From NCBI GenBank assembly GCA_041391925.1, contig JAWKNA010000004.1:310001-374000 (forward strand): a DNA stretch of 64,000 nucleotides. Reading direction: 5' to 3'. Every line of letters begins with the position of its first letter. The stretch's first letter is position 1. Of the stretch, positions 40,495 through 49,876 are shown piece by piece. A program made the position numbers and the translations under genes. The notes below the pieces were generated by a model. It was not told the DNA's origin and did not search any database. It saw nothing but the letters and a program-made list of their open reading frames with translations. This DNA comes from JBPOFM01 sp041391925 (GTDB lineage Bacteria; Bacteroidota; Bacteroidia; Flavobacteriales; Flavobacteriaceae).

Positions 40495-41316
40495 TTATTG
40501 TAAGCCGTTGATGGTTTTGCGTATCGCAACCAAATTGGTCATTAATTTTTCCAAATAGTCCAGATGAAGCATATTGGCACCATCACTTTTGGCATTTGCT
40601 GGGTCAAAATGCGTTTCGATAAACAAGCCGTCTACATTGTTGACCACACCAGCTCTTGCGATGGTTTCAATCATATCTGGTCGTCCGCCTGTTACGCCAG
40701 AACTTTGATTGGGTTGTTGAAGTGAATGTGTAACGTCCAAAACAGTTGGCGCGTATTGGCGCATCGTTGGAATGCCTCTAAAATCCACAATCATATCTTG
40801 ATAGCCAAACATTGTGCCTCTATCCGTAATCCAAGCTTTATTGTTTCCGGCATCTTTCACTTTTTGCACGGCGTGTTTCATAGCTTCCGGGCTCATAAAT
40901 TGCCCTTTTTTCAAATTGACCACTTTTCCTGTTTCTGCGGCAGCAATGACCAAATCGGTCTGGCGTACCAAAAACGCTGGGATTTGCAACACATCTACGT
41001 ATTCCGCGGCCATTGTGGCATCTGAAATTTCGTGAATGTCGGTAACTGTTGGAATGTCAAATGTTTGAGAAACCTTCTGAAGAATTTTTAAAGCTTTTTC
41101 ATCGCCAATGCCTGTAAAGCTATCTATCCGACTTCTGTTTGCCTTTTTGAAACTTCCTTTAAAAACATAAGGAATTTCTAGATTATCAGTGATTTTTAAC
41201 ACTTTCTCTGCAATTCGAAGTGCCATTTCTTCTCCTTCAATGGCACACGGACCAGCCAATAAAAAGAAATTATCGGAATTGGTATGTTTCAGTTTTGGAA
41301 CGTCGTTCAGTGTCAT
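40495..41316 (-). CDS. kdsA: 3-deoxy-D-manno-octulosonate 8-phosphate synthase
   Basis: This 273-residue enzyme joins arabinose 5-phosphate and PEP for Kdo of LPS. Motifs: F-L-L-A-G-P-C-A-I-E-G, F-K-G-S-F-K-K-A-N-R-S-R, and G-G-R-P-D-M-I-E-T-I-A-R. The Cys in G-P-C-A and Asn in K-A-N-R match different metal classes and I do not assign the metal dependence. It is separated by 52 nt from the GNAT gene. Confidence 0.95.
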   Translation of the reverse strand: MTLNDVPKLKHTNSDNFFLLAGPCAIEGEEMALRIAEKVLKITDNLEIPYVFKGSFKKANRSRIDSFTGIGDEKALKILQKVSQTFDIPTVTDIHEISDATMAAEYVDVLQIPAFLVRQTDLVIAAAETGKVVNLKKGQFMSPEAMKHAVQKVKDAGNNKAWITDRGTMFGYQDMIVDFRGIPTMRQYAPTVLDVTHSLQQPNQSSGVTGGRPDMIETIARAGVVNNVDGLFIETHFDPANAKSDGANMLHLDYLEKLMTNLVAIRKTINGLQ

Positions 41317-41350
41317 CAGCTTAAAAATTTAAGCCACAAAGATACGCAAT

Positions 41351-41710
41351 TTAGAATGCTTTTTTAATACTATTCCGAATCATCCAAAGTGCCATCACAA
41401 AGTTGCCAATGACAAAAAATCCGCCCAAGATAAGGTAGCGTTTGGTTTCATAAGATATATTCACAATGTTCAGCACATCCGATAAATATGCCAAAATCAT
41501 GTAAGACGAAAGACATACAAAGATGATTCCCAAAGAGAAATTAAGTTTTTCATTCGGTTTAATCAGTTGCCATAAAAAAGGGATTCCAAATAATAATATA
41601 GGATAGGCTGTAATTCCATTGCTTCTATTCACATCAGTGAACCAATAAATAATCACTACCAAAAAATAGAGGTAAGGGATAAATTTTGAATACTTTCCAA
41701 TTGTTTGCAT
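41351..41710 (-). CDS. Membrane protein of unknown function (119 aa)
   Basis: This 119-residue protein has four membrane helices (about 10-25, 32-48, 55-72, 90-110). No family is recognised; lysoplasmalogenase-like (YhhN) proteins have a related pattern but are longer. It lies 34 nt before kdsA and may be co-transcribed. Confidence 0.7.
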   Translation of the reverse strand: MQTIGKYSKFIPYLYFLVVIIYWFTDVNRSNGITAYPILLFGIPFLWQLIKPNEKLNFSLGIIFVCLSSYMILAYLSDVLNIVNISYETKRYLILGGFFVIGNFVMALWMIRNSIKKAF

Positions 41711-42023
41711 CTGTAATAATTTTAATGTTACAAATGTAAAATCGCCAATTAGTTAGGAAGGTCGGTAGGGAAGTGGCTATTTACTATTAATCAAATATTA
41801 AAACGAAAGTTACTTCGAGAAAGTATATATTCATATAATTATAACATATAATTAACTATATGGTTATGAATCTTCAATATCTTATTTTGTTGATATTCAA
41901 TTTTTTAAAATGAAATTTTGCAATTTAATCCACATCTATTTTCCACATAAATAAAAGTGTGATAAGTTGCTTATTTACAAAGTATTTTGACGTACCTTTG
42001 CACGCTTAAAATAAGGCGTCATT
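41711..42023. other. 313-nt divergent intergenic region
   Basis: This very AT-rich stretch lies between the small membrane protein gene and typA, which diverge. Only the -7 box of typA (41993-42000) is clear; no repeat, hairpin or coding frame is evident. Confidence 0.55.
41993..42000 (+). promoter_or_regulatory. typA -7 box
   Basis: TACCTTTG matches TAnnTTTG and lies 23 nt before the ATG. A TTG is found 23 nt upstream (41967), slightly further than the usual 19-21. Confidence 0.55.
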
Positions 42024-43823
42024 ATGGCTAATATCAGAAACATCGCAATCATTGCACACGTTGACCACGGAAAGACCACGTTGGTTGACAAAATCATGTA
42101 TCATTGTCAATTGTTCCGTGAGAACGAAAACACTGGAGATTTAATTCTTGATAACAATGACTTGGAACGTGAACGAGGTATCACCATCACTTCCAAAAAC
42201 GTTTCTGTAGTTTACAAGGACACAAAAATCAACATCATCGATACACCAGGTCACGCGGATTTTGGTGGTGAAGTTGAGCGCGTATTGAATATGGCCGATG
42301 GCGTGTTGTTATTGGTGGATGCATTTGAAGGACCAATGCCACAAACACGTTTTGTGTTGGGAAAAGCCATTGATTTAGGATTGAAGCCTTGTGTGGTTAT
42401 CAATAAAGTGGATAAAGAAAACTGTACACCTGAAGAGGTGCATGAAGCAGTTTTTGATTTGATGTTTGAATTGGGCGCGGAAGAATGGCAATTGGATTTC
42501 CCAACGGTTTATGGTTCTGCCAAACAAAACTGGATGAGCAACGATTGGGAACAAAAAACTGAAAACATCGAACCATTGCTTGATATGGTCGTAGAACATA
42601 TTCCTGCTCCAAAGGTTGAGCAAGGCACCACCCAAATGTTGATTACTTCTTTGGATTTTTCTTCGTTTACTGGTCGTATTGCGATTGGCCGATTGCAACG
42701 TGGCATTTTGAAATCAGGTATGAATGTGTCTTTGGTAAAGCGTGATGGCAGAATCGTGAAATCAAAAATCAAGGAATTGTTTGTGTTTGAAGGTCTTGGA
42801 CGCAAAAAGGTTGATTTGGTAGAAGCTGGTGATATTTGTGCCTTGGTTGGTTTGGAAGGTTTTGACATCGGTGATACCATTGCCGATTACGAAAATCCGC
42901 AAGGTCTGAAAACCATTGCCATCGATGAGCCAACGATGAGTATGTTATTTACCATTAACGATTCACCTTTCTTTGGAAAGGATGGAAAATTTGTGACCTC
43001 TCGCCATATCAAGGAACGTTTGACAAAAGAGCTTGAGAAAAACTTGGCGTTGCGTATGCAGGAAACGGACAGTGCCGATAAGTTTATGGTGTTTGGACGT
43101 GGCGTGTTGCACTTGTCAGTTTTAATAGAAACCATGCGTCGTGAAGGGTATGAGCTTCAAATAGGGCAACCTCAAGTCATCATCAAGGACATTGATGGTG
43201 TAAAATGTGAGCCAGTCGAAGAAATGACCATCGATTTGCCAGAAGATGTGTCAGGTAAAGCTATTGAAATGGTTTCCATTCGTAAAGGTGAAATGACAAG
43301 TATGGAAGCTAAAGGAGACAGAATGGTTTGTAAATTCATCATTCCTTCTCGAGGCATTATCGGTTTGAGAAACAATTTATTGACGGCGACTGCTGGTGAA
43401 GCCATTATGACCCATCGTTTTAAAGAGTACCAACCTATGAAAGGTGGTATTCCTGAAAGACAAAATGGGTCGTTGGTATCTATGGAAAAAGGACAGGCCA
43501 TTCCATATTCCATTGATAAATTACAAGAAAGAGGAAAATTCTTTATCGACCCAGGAGAAGACATTTACGAAGGTCAGGTGATTGGTGAAAACTCACGTGG
43601 CGATGATATGGTGGTCAATGTGACCAAAACCAAAAAATTGAGCAACGTTCGTTCTTCTGGAGCCGATGACAAGGCACGAATTGTTCCTGCTATCAAGTTT
43701 TCATTGGAAGAAGCGTTGGAATACATTCAAAAAGATGAGTATGTAGAGGTGACTCCAAACCACCTACGTTTGCGTAAAATCCTTTTGACAGAGGTCGAGC
43801 GTAAGCGAGGGAAGGCGATTTAG
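42024..43823 (+). CDS. typA: Ribosome-associated GTPase TypA/BipA
   Basis: This 599-residue translational GTPase has G1 A-H-V-D-H-G-K-T-T, switch II D-T-P-G-H-A-D-F, N-K-V-D and a C-terminal BipA domain. It takes part in ribosome assembly under stress and cold. Length and motifs are complete. Confidence 0.97.
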   Translation: MANIRNIAIIAHVDHGKTTLVDKIMYHCQLFRENENTGDLILDNNDLERERGITITSKNVSVVYKDTKINIIDTPGHADFGGEVERVLNMADGVLLLVDAFEGPMPQTRFVLGKAIDLGLKPCVVINKVDKENCTPEEVHEAVFDLMFELGAEEWQLDFPTVYGSAKQNWMSNDWEQKTENIEPLLDMVVEHIPAPKVEQGTTQMLITSLDFSSFTGRIAIGRLQRGILKSGMNVSLVKRDGRIVKSKIKELFVFEGLGRKKVDLVEAGDICALVGLEGFDIGDTIADYENPQGLKTIAIDEPTMSMLFTINDSPFFGKDGKFVTSRHIKERLTKELEKNLALRMQETDSADKFMVFGRGVLHLSVLIETMRREGYELQIGQPQVIIKDIDGVKCEPVEEMTIDLPEDVSGKAIEMVSIRKGEMTSMEAKGDRMVCKFIIPSRGIIGLRNNLLTATAGEAIMTHRFKEYQPMKGGIPERQNGSLVSMEKGQAIPYSIDKLQERGKFFIDPGEDIYEGQVIGENSRGDDMVVNVTKTKKLSNVRSSGADDKARIVPAIKFSLEEALEYIQKDEYVEVTPNHLRLRKILLTEVERKRGKAI

Positions 43824-43845
43824 TACTTTTTTAAAATATTTGATT

Positions 43846-43876
43846 AAAAGAATCCTGAAAAGGGTTCTTTTTTATT
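43846..43876 (+). terminator. Terminator after typA
   Basis: AAAAGAATCCT and AGGGTTCTTTT pair with one G-T wobble and a 4-nt loop, followed by T. It can serve both typA and, in reverse, the convergent glycosyltransferase gene. Confidence 0.8.
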
Positions 43877-43886
43877 AATATTATTT

Positions 43887-45044
43887 CTAATCGTTATTTT
43901 TTAAACCAAGAATACTAAAAAAAAGGCTGAAAAGAATCATCTGCACTCCCATTAAAATTGTAAACACTGCGGGGATTATCAACCTTAATGTACTGCTTGG
44001 TTGCAATGCACCAAAATCAGAGGTTTTCCAAAGTGATAATCCTTTGTAACTCAAAATAAATCCGACAATGATTAAAACAGTTCCAATAATCAAACCTTTT
44101 TCCAGATTGATAAATTTGAACAATTTTTTATAGCGTTTGCTTTTTGGCAACAATCCATTTTCGACCGCAAAAATTTTGGTCAAAGCATAAAAAACCAAAA
44201 ATTGAAATCCAATCAAAACCAGACTTGATGAATACATTAAAGTATGAATATCAAAAATAACCCCATCAACAATTACAGGTTCAATGATTAACAAAGCGGA
44301 AGTAAACAAACCTATAATCATCATTACAATGGCAGGATATAGAAACAACCAATTAGGACTATAAAGTGTCAAAAAGCGTAAGTGGCGCCAACCATCGCTC
44401 CAGGTTTTCAAATGGGGTTTTCGAGTCCTTCCATCTGGATATAAAATGGTGGGAACTTCGGTAATTTTCAAACCATTCAATTTTGATTTCACAATCATTT
44501 CCGAGGCAAATTCCATCCCTGTAGTTTTTAAATCCATCCGATGATATGCTTCTTTAGAAAAACCTCTCAAACCACAATGGAAATCTCCAATCTTGATATT
44601 GAAAAATATGCGGCCCAAAAAGGATAGCACAGGATTGCCAAGATATTGGTGTAAAAAAGGCATCGCTCCAGATTTTATGCCACCTTTAAACCGGTTTCCC
44701 ATCACAAGGTCATAGCCTTCCCTCAATTTAATTAAAAAAGGCATCAATGCTTCAAAATCATAACTGTCATCTGCATCTGCCATAATGATATATGTGCCTA
44801 AAGCTGTGTCAATTCCTCCTTTTAAAGCATTTCCATAACCTTTTTCTAAAACTTTGACAAGATGTGCTCCGTTCTGTTCTGTAATGTATTGTGAGCCATC
44901 CGTACTTCCATTGTCAGCAATAATAATTTCGCCTGAGACATCATTAGTCTTTAAAAAAAGTTGCGCTTTATGAATACAAATTGCCAACGTTTCCGATTCA
45001 TTGAGACAAGGCATTACAATGGAAAGTTCAATGGCGTTTTGCAT
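43887..45044 (-). CDS. Membrane-linked GT2 glycosyltransferase
   Basis: This 385-residue protein has an N-terminal GT-A domain (S-I-V-M-P-C-L-N-E-S-E, A-D-N-G-S-T-D-G-S, I-M-A-D-A-D-D-S) of the polyprenyl-phosphate mannose/glucose type, with G-D-F-H-C-G-L-R-G-F near residue 160, then four membrane helices. It probably loads a lipid carrier with sugar for the membrane enzyme encoded just upstream, with which it overlaps by 17 nt. Confidence 0.92.
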   Translation of the reverse strand: MQNAIELSIVMPCLNESETLAICIHKAQLFLKTNDVSGEIIIADNGSTDGSQYITEQNGAHLVKVLEKGYGNALKGGIDTALGTYIIMADADDSYDFEALMPFLIKLREGYDLVMGNRFKGGIKSGAMPFLHQYLGNPVLSFLGRIFFNIKIGDFHCGLRGFSKEAYHRMDLKTTGMEFASEMIVKSKLNGLKITEVPTILYPDGRTRKPHLKTWSDGWRHLRFLTLYSPNWLFLYPAIVMMIIGLFTSALLIIEPVIVDGVIFDIHTLMYSSSLVLIGFQFLVFYALTKIFAVENGLLPKSKRYKKLFKFINLEKGLIIGTVLIIVGFILSYKGLSLWKTSDFGALQPSSTLRLIIPAVFTILMGVQMILFSLFFSILGLKNND

Positions 45045-46377
45045 TAGAGAAAAGTTTAAATAGAATAACTAACATTAATAAAATCAGAACATAATTATAG
45101 AAAAGATAACGTATAATGGAGTGACTTGCCAAACTGACAATCATTGCGTTGGACAAGGTAAGGGCAGACATTACAAACAAAAGTGAATAGTTTTTATGAT
45201 TCCCTAAAAACACTTTAAACGTGCTGATTAAAAATATCAATACTACAAAAAGCAACAGGAATATTGACTTAAAACCATGAACAATGTTGCTACAATATAG
45301 GTGCAGCCAAGATGCAAAATTATGTTTTATCAAGACAAAAAATACATTTTTGCAAAACAATTCCGATTGCCATAATGAATAAACCGAAGCTTTTTTTAAA
45401 TCGGTGTTCGTATTCAGGTATTTTTTAAAAAAATAATCCCTGCTGATATCATGAACTGTTTGGTTGCAAATCTGGGGGACATGATTGTGAAAATGTTGAT
45501 AATACTCCTCATAGCCTTTCCTTTTTTTACTCGAAAGTAGCAGGTTTTTTCTCGAAAGAGTTTGATGACATCTTCTGAACAACTCTCTGTATTCCTCATT
45601 TTCTATAAATTCAGCATCACTTTCATTTGAGACATAGAATGCAGAGGCTGATATATTTACATAAGTGTAAGGAGTGGATTTGAATACGCCATCTTTAAGT
45701 TTATGATAACTTCTATCTGTAAAAATCACAAACAATGGAAAGATGCAAATCAGTGCAAATCGTATGAAATGCCTTCTTTTAAAACTGCCAGAACGATGCT
45801 TAAAAAAATACACCAATGCAAATATGGCTGATGTGATGAGAAATTGCCCTCTTGTCAGTACCAGAAGTAAATAGGAAATAAAAAACAGGAAAAATGTTCG
45901 TTTTTTTTCAGTGTTCAGAAATTCAAATCCAAACGAAAGAAAAAAAAGGTAAAAAGGATAGCTTAATCCTTCCGAACAGATATTATTGGCTACGAGCAGT
46001 GGAGGAAAAAATGGAGCTATCAACAATACCAACACTATAATTTTTATTAAATAATTTAGGGAAAGCATCCAAGCAATTCGATTATAGAAAAAATGGACAG
46101 CAAACAAACCCAAAACAAGTTGAGCAGCAACTACAATTGGTGCATAAGTATTGGGAAAAATAAATTCAAAGGATTTTACAAAAAACACATAACCCGGGGT
46201 TCTTTCAGGCATTGCTTTTAAATAACCGTAGGAATCAGGAGAAAATATTGGTTTGCGACAAATAAAAAGGAAGAAAACAAATGTATGGATGGCGCATAAA
46301 ATATAAGTTTCAAGTGTTTGTTTTCTTATTTTCAAGTTGCATGATTTAATAGATAAATATAGAATAATTAGTTGCAA
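45028..46377 (-). CDS. Multi-span membrane protein, possible GT-C glycosyltransferase
   Basis: About ten membrane helices and an early motif F-S-P-D-S-Y-G-Y-L then P-E-R-T-P-G-Y-V-F-F fit the GT-C fold (Asp in the first outer loop, R-T-P-G-Y). It would use the lipid-linked sugar from the neighbouring GT2 enzyme. No ATG is available before residue 56; the start is a TTG, either at 46377 or at the fifteenth codon (46335). Confidence 0.7.
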   Translation of the reverse strand: MQLIILYLSIKSCNLKIRKQTLETYILCAIHTFVFFLFICRKPIFSPDSYGYLKAMPERTPGYVFFVKSFEFIFPNTYAPIVVAAQLVLGLFAVHFFYNRIAWMLSLNYLIKIIVLVLLIAPFFPPLLVANNICSEGLSYPFYLFFLSFGFEFLNTEKKRTFFLFFISYLLLVLTRGQFLITSAIFALVYFFKHRSGSFKRRHFIRFALICIFPLFVIFTDRSYHKLKDGVFKSTPYTYVNISASAFYVSNESDAEFIENEEYRELFRRCHQTLSRKNLLLSSKKRKGYEEYYQHFHNHVPQICNQTVHDISRDYFFKKYLNTNTDLKKASVYSLWQSELFCKNVFFVLIKHNFASWLHLYCSNIVHGFKSIFLLLFVVLIFLISTFKVFLGNHKNYSLLFVMSALTLSNAMIVSLASHSIIRYLFYNYVLILLMLVILFKLFSNAKRH

Positions 46378-46453
46378 ATTCGGGATGAAGACTAAAAAAT
46401 ATTGTATTTTGGATGCCGATTAATCAACGTATTTTATTTAAACCAACCTGCTT

Positions 46454-47434
46454 TTGGATACTTTTTCAGTTGAAAAATACCAACCAAAATTTGCGACCAT
46501 TTGGAACGATTTTGTAGCTACTTCCAAAAACGCTACCTTTTTGTTCCAAAGAGATTTTATGGAGTACCACCAAGACCGTTTCGAAGACTTTTCGTTGATG
46601 GTTTTTAAGGATGATAAACTTATAGCACTTTTACCAGCAAATGAAGTGAATGATGAGTTACATTCACATCAAGGCTTGAGTTATGGAGGTTTCATCTTAC
46701 AAAATGATATTGTTTTTGAAGATGTTTTGGCAAGTTTTAAAGTTATACTGGAATTTTTGGATGAAAAATCAATACAAACATTGCATATAAAGCTCCTTCC
46801 AAAAATTTACCATTGGTTGCCAAGCGACGAAATAGACTATCTCTTATTTCTTGTCAATGCACAAATATCGAGAAGGGATTTAAGCGAAACAATTGAGATA
46901 GCAAAAAAGACTAAAATCGCATCATCCAATCGTGTCAGAGGTTTAAAAAAAGGTGTTAAAAACGGTTTAATTGTTAAAGAGAGGGAAAGCTTTGATGATT
47001 TCTGGAAAGAGATTTTAATTCCTAATTTACAACTTCAGCATCAAACAACGCCAGTACATTCTTTGGAAGATATCTCATTTTTAAAATCAAAATTCCCAAA
47101 ACAAATCAGACAGTTCAACGTTTATAAAGACTCCCATATAGTAGCTGGAGTCACCATTTTTGAAACGGACACCGTCGCACATGCTCAATATATTTCTGCA
47201 AATCATGAAAGGCAAGAATTGGGAAGTCTTGATTTTGTTTTTGACCACTTAATCAATGAAGTTTTTAAGCATAAAACCTATTTCGATTTTGGAATTTCGA
47301 ATGAAAACCAAGGAAGAAATGTCAATTTAGGGCTATTATCCTGGAAAGAATCTTTCGGCGCAAAACCTATCATACATGACTTTTATAGCATTGAGACCTC
47401 TAACTACCAACTTTTGAATGGCGTATTGAAATGA
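46454..47434 (+). CDS. FemAB/GNAT-type acyltransferase of the polysaccharide locus
   Basis: This 326-residue protein has two tandem GNAT-like halves as in FemAB (F-L-F-Q-R-D-F-M-E-Y-H, G-L-S-Y-G-G-F-I, then Y-F-D-F-G-I-S-N-E-N-Q-G near 282). It may attach an acyl or aminoacyl group to an amino sugar. A TAA five codons upstream leaves TTG at 46454 as the best start. It overlaps the aminotransferase gene by 4 nt (ATGA), so the two are coupled. Confidence 0.82.
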   Translation: MDTFSVEKYQPKFATIWNDFVATSKNATFLFQRDFMEYHQDRFEDFSLMVFKDDKLIALLPANEVNDELHSHQGLSYGGFILQNDIVFEDVLASFKVILEFLDEKSIQTLHIKLLPKIYHWLPSDEIDYLLFLVNAQISRRDLSETIEIAKKTKIASSNRVRGLKKGVKNGLIVKERESFDDFWKEILIPNLQLQHQTTPVHSLEDISFLKSKFPKQIRQFNVYKDSHIVAGVTIFETDTVAHAQYISANHERQELGSLDFVFDHLINEVFKHKTYFDFGISNENQGRNVNLGLLSWKESFGAKPIIHDFYSIETSNYQLLNGVLK

Positions 47435-48531
47435 TCAAATTTTTGGATTTACATAAAGTCAATGTAAGATTTGAACCTGAGTTTCAAGACAAGTTTCAGT
47501 ATTTTCTAAATTCTGGACATTATATTCTAGGCAAAGAACTGAAGACTTTTGAAACAAATTTTTCCAAGTATTGTGGCACTCAACATTGCATTGGAGTCGC
47601 CAACGGATTGGATGCGCTTATCCTTATTTTTAAGGCTTATATTGAGCAGAGAAGAATTCAGATAGGAGACGAGGTAATTGTTCCTGCCAACACCTACATC
47701 GCAAGTATGTTGTCCATTCTTCATGCAGGTTTAAAACCTGTGTTGGTAGAACCCGATGAGCACACTTTCAATATGTGGCCTAAAGAAATCGAAAAGCACA
47801 TCACACCAAAAACCAAAGCAATTTTGGCGGTTCACCTGTATGGTCAATTGGCAGACATGGAGGCTATTAATAAAATTGCCAAAGACAAAAATCTTTTGGT
47901 CATTGAGGATGCAGCTCAGGCCCATGGAGCACTTTCATCAAATGGCAAAAAAGCCGGAAATTTGAGTGATGCTGCAGCTTTCAGTTTTTATCCTAGTAAG
48001 AACTTAGGTTGCTTGGGAGATGGCGGTGCCGTGACTACAAATGATACGGAGTTGGCAGATATCATAAGAAAACTGCGGAACTATGGAAGCTCAAAAAAGT
48101 ATGTCAATGACAGGATTGGTTTTAACAGTCGTTTGGATGAATTGCAAGCAGCTTTTTTGAATATTAAATTGCAGATGTTGGATGCAGATAACCAAATACG
48201 TCAAAATATTGCCAAACGTTACTGTTCTGAGATTGATAATAAAAAAATTGCACTTCCATTTTATAACGGCTCCAAAAACCATGTGTTTCATGCCTTTGTG
48301 GTAAGGGTCAAGGATAGAGCAGCATTTACCAAGTATTTAGATACCAATGCTATTGGTTGGTTGATCCATTATCCGATTCCTCCGCATCAGCAGAGGGCAT
48401 TGTCCGATTACAACCACTTATCATTTCCTAGTACCGAAGCGATTCATCAATCGGTTGTAAGTATACCAATGAGCCCTGTGATGACTAATGAAGAGGTGAC
48501 AACTGTAATCAATGTTTTAAACCGATATTAA
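47431..48531 (+). CDS. fdtB: DegT/DnrJ/EryC1-family sugar aminotransferase (FdtB-like)
   Basis: This 366-residue PLP enzyme has the nucleotide-sugar aminotransferase motifs: G-V-A-N-G-L-D-A-L near residue 55, E-D-A-A-Q-A-H-G-A, and F-S-F-Y-P-S-K-N-L-G with the PLP lysine. It resembles FdtB, which makes dTDP-Fuc3N from the 3-keto sugar. An FdtA-like isomerase occurs 5 kb away at 53192, supporting this pathway. Exact sugar is uncertain. Confidence 0.88.
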   Translation: MIKFLDLHKVNVRFEPEFQDKFQYFLNSGHYILGKELKTFETNFSKYCGTQHCIGVANGLDALILIFKAYIEQRRIQIGDEVIVPANTYIASMLSILHAGLKPVLVEPDEHTFNMWPKEIEKHITPKTKAILAVHLYGQLADMEAINKIAKDKNLLVIEDAAQAHGALSSNGKKAGNLSDAAAFSFYPSKNLGCLGDGGAVTTNDTELADIIRKLRNYGSSKKYVNDRIGFNSRLDELQAAFLNIKLQMLDADNQIRQNIAKRYCSEIDNKKIALPFYNGSKNHVFHAFVVRVKDRAAFTKYLDTNAIGWLIHYPIPPHQQRALSDYNHLSFPSTEAIHQSVVSIPMSPVMTNEEVTTVINVLNRY

Positions 48532-49839
48532 TTGGGAAAATTTCAAAAATACATCAATAATAATGTCCTGTTCAAAGTAGCACATCTGAACACCGCTACT
48601 GTATTGACGCGTATTATTGCTGGTATTTTGACGTCCAAGGCCATTGCCGTGTTGATAGGTGTTGAAGGAATGGCTCTCATAGGAAACTTACGGAATTTTT
48701 TGAGCGCAGTGCATGCATCAGCGATTTTAGGATTTTATAATGGGTTGGTCAAATACATTTCGGAGGTTAAAGAGAATGCGATTGAATTGAGCAAGACCAT
48801 CTCCACAGCATTTTATCTTGGTTTTGTATCGACCATCCTGGTGGCTTTTGTGAGTTATTATAATGCCGATTTTATCAATGATTTTTTATTTTCAAAGAAT
48901 TATAACTATGCTTATGTGATACGGGTTTTGGCCGTGGCCCTTCCGTTTTATTCCTTGAACATGTTCTGTTTTGCCATTATGAATGGCTTTTCAAAATACC
49001 GCATGTTGTTGGTCATTAATATTATTGGACAACTATTGGGTTTGGGCATTACCTTATTGTTGATTTATCAAAGCAATATTGATGGTGCCTTAGTCTCTGC
49101 AGTCATTACCCCTTCGTTGTTGGTGTTGATGACTTTAGTGGCAATTATGAACCAAAGAAGTTTGACATCCTCCATTAAAATATCCAATGTCCATCTGAAT
49201 GTGCTCAAAAAATTTGGTCCATTCGCCATCATGGCTTTGGTCTCTGCCATTGCAGTACCGTTGGTCTCCATAGTCATAAGGAATTATATCATTGATTTTG
49301 TTGGTATTAAAGAAGCAGGCTATTGGGAAGCCATGAACCGCATTTCCGATTATTATTTGATGTTCATGATGTCTCTGATGAGTTTGTATTTTCTACCAAG
49401 ATTTAGCGAAATAGAAACTAAAACAGAGTTTAGAAAAGAAGTTTTTAATTTTTACAAGTCTGTTATACCATATTTTGCTGGAGCCTTGCTGGTTATTTAT
49501 CTTTTAAGATCATTGATAGTACCTTTGATTTTTTCCGATGACTTCCAACCGACCGAAGACTTATTTGCTTGGCAATTGTTGGGCGATTTCGTGAAGGTCA
49601 TATCCGGAGTGATTGTCTATCAATTTTTGGCAAAACGTATGTTCTGGCATTTTATCATCATCGAAATTTTCTTGGTGTGTATGCTGTATCTCACCAGTGT
49701 ATATCTCATTGATTCGTATGGTGCCAAAGGTGCTGTAATAGGTCATTTTGTGAGCTATGTGCTGTTCTATGGTGTGGTACTGTTGTTGTTTGGCAGCTCG
49801 TTATTTGGTGTGCTTCCGGATGAGAAAGAAGAAGGATAG
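48532..49839 (+). CDS. wzx: Polysaccharide flippase (Wzx/MATE-type), copy 1
   Basis: This 435-residue protein has about twelve membrane helices and the O-antigen translocase pattern (L-T-S-K-A-I-A-V-L-I-G-V-E-G-M-A-L-I-G-N-L). It moves lipid-linked oligosaccharide across the inner membrane. The TTG start at 48532 directly follows the TAA of fdtB, which suggests reinitiation. It is paralogous to the next gene. Confidence 0.9.
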   Translation: MGKFQKYINNNVLFKVAHLNTATVLTRIIAGILTSKAIAVLIGVEGMALIGNLRNFLSAVHASAILGFYNGLVKYISEVKENAIELSKTISTAFYLGFVSTILVAFVSYYNADFINDFLFSKNYNYAYVIRVLAVALPFYSLNMFCFAIMNGFSKYRMLLVINIIGQLLGLGITLLLIYQSNIDGALVSAVITPSLLVLMTLVAIMNQRSLTSSIKISNVHLNVLKKFGPFAIMALVSAIAVPLVSIVIRNYIIDFVGIKEAGYWEAMNRISDYYLMFMMSLMSLYFLPRFSEIETKTEFRKEVFNFYKSVIPYFAGALLVIYLLRSLIVPLIFSDDFQPTEDLFAWQLLGDFVKVISGVIVYQFLAKRMFWHFIIIEIFLVCMLYLTSVYLIDSYGAKGAVIGHFVSYVLFYGVVLLLFGSSLFGVLPDEKEEG

Positions 49840-49876
49840 ATGTATGCATTACTTTTGATTTATAAATGGTTCCTGT

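Noticed and set aside
40443..40529. N-terminal extension of the GNAT protein to 40529
   Set aside because: The family start is MDLNIRQATLED at 40442, and the extension has low-complexity S-I-S-I-S-I-S sequence.
41711..42023. Possible small RNA or leader before typA
   Set aside because: Only AT-rich DNA and one -7 box are visible; no terminator or conserved hairpin supports it.
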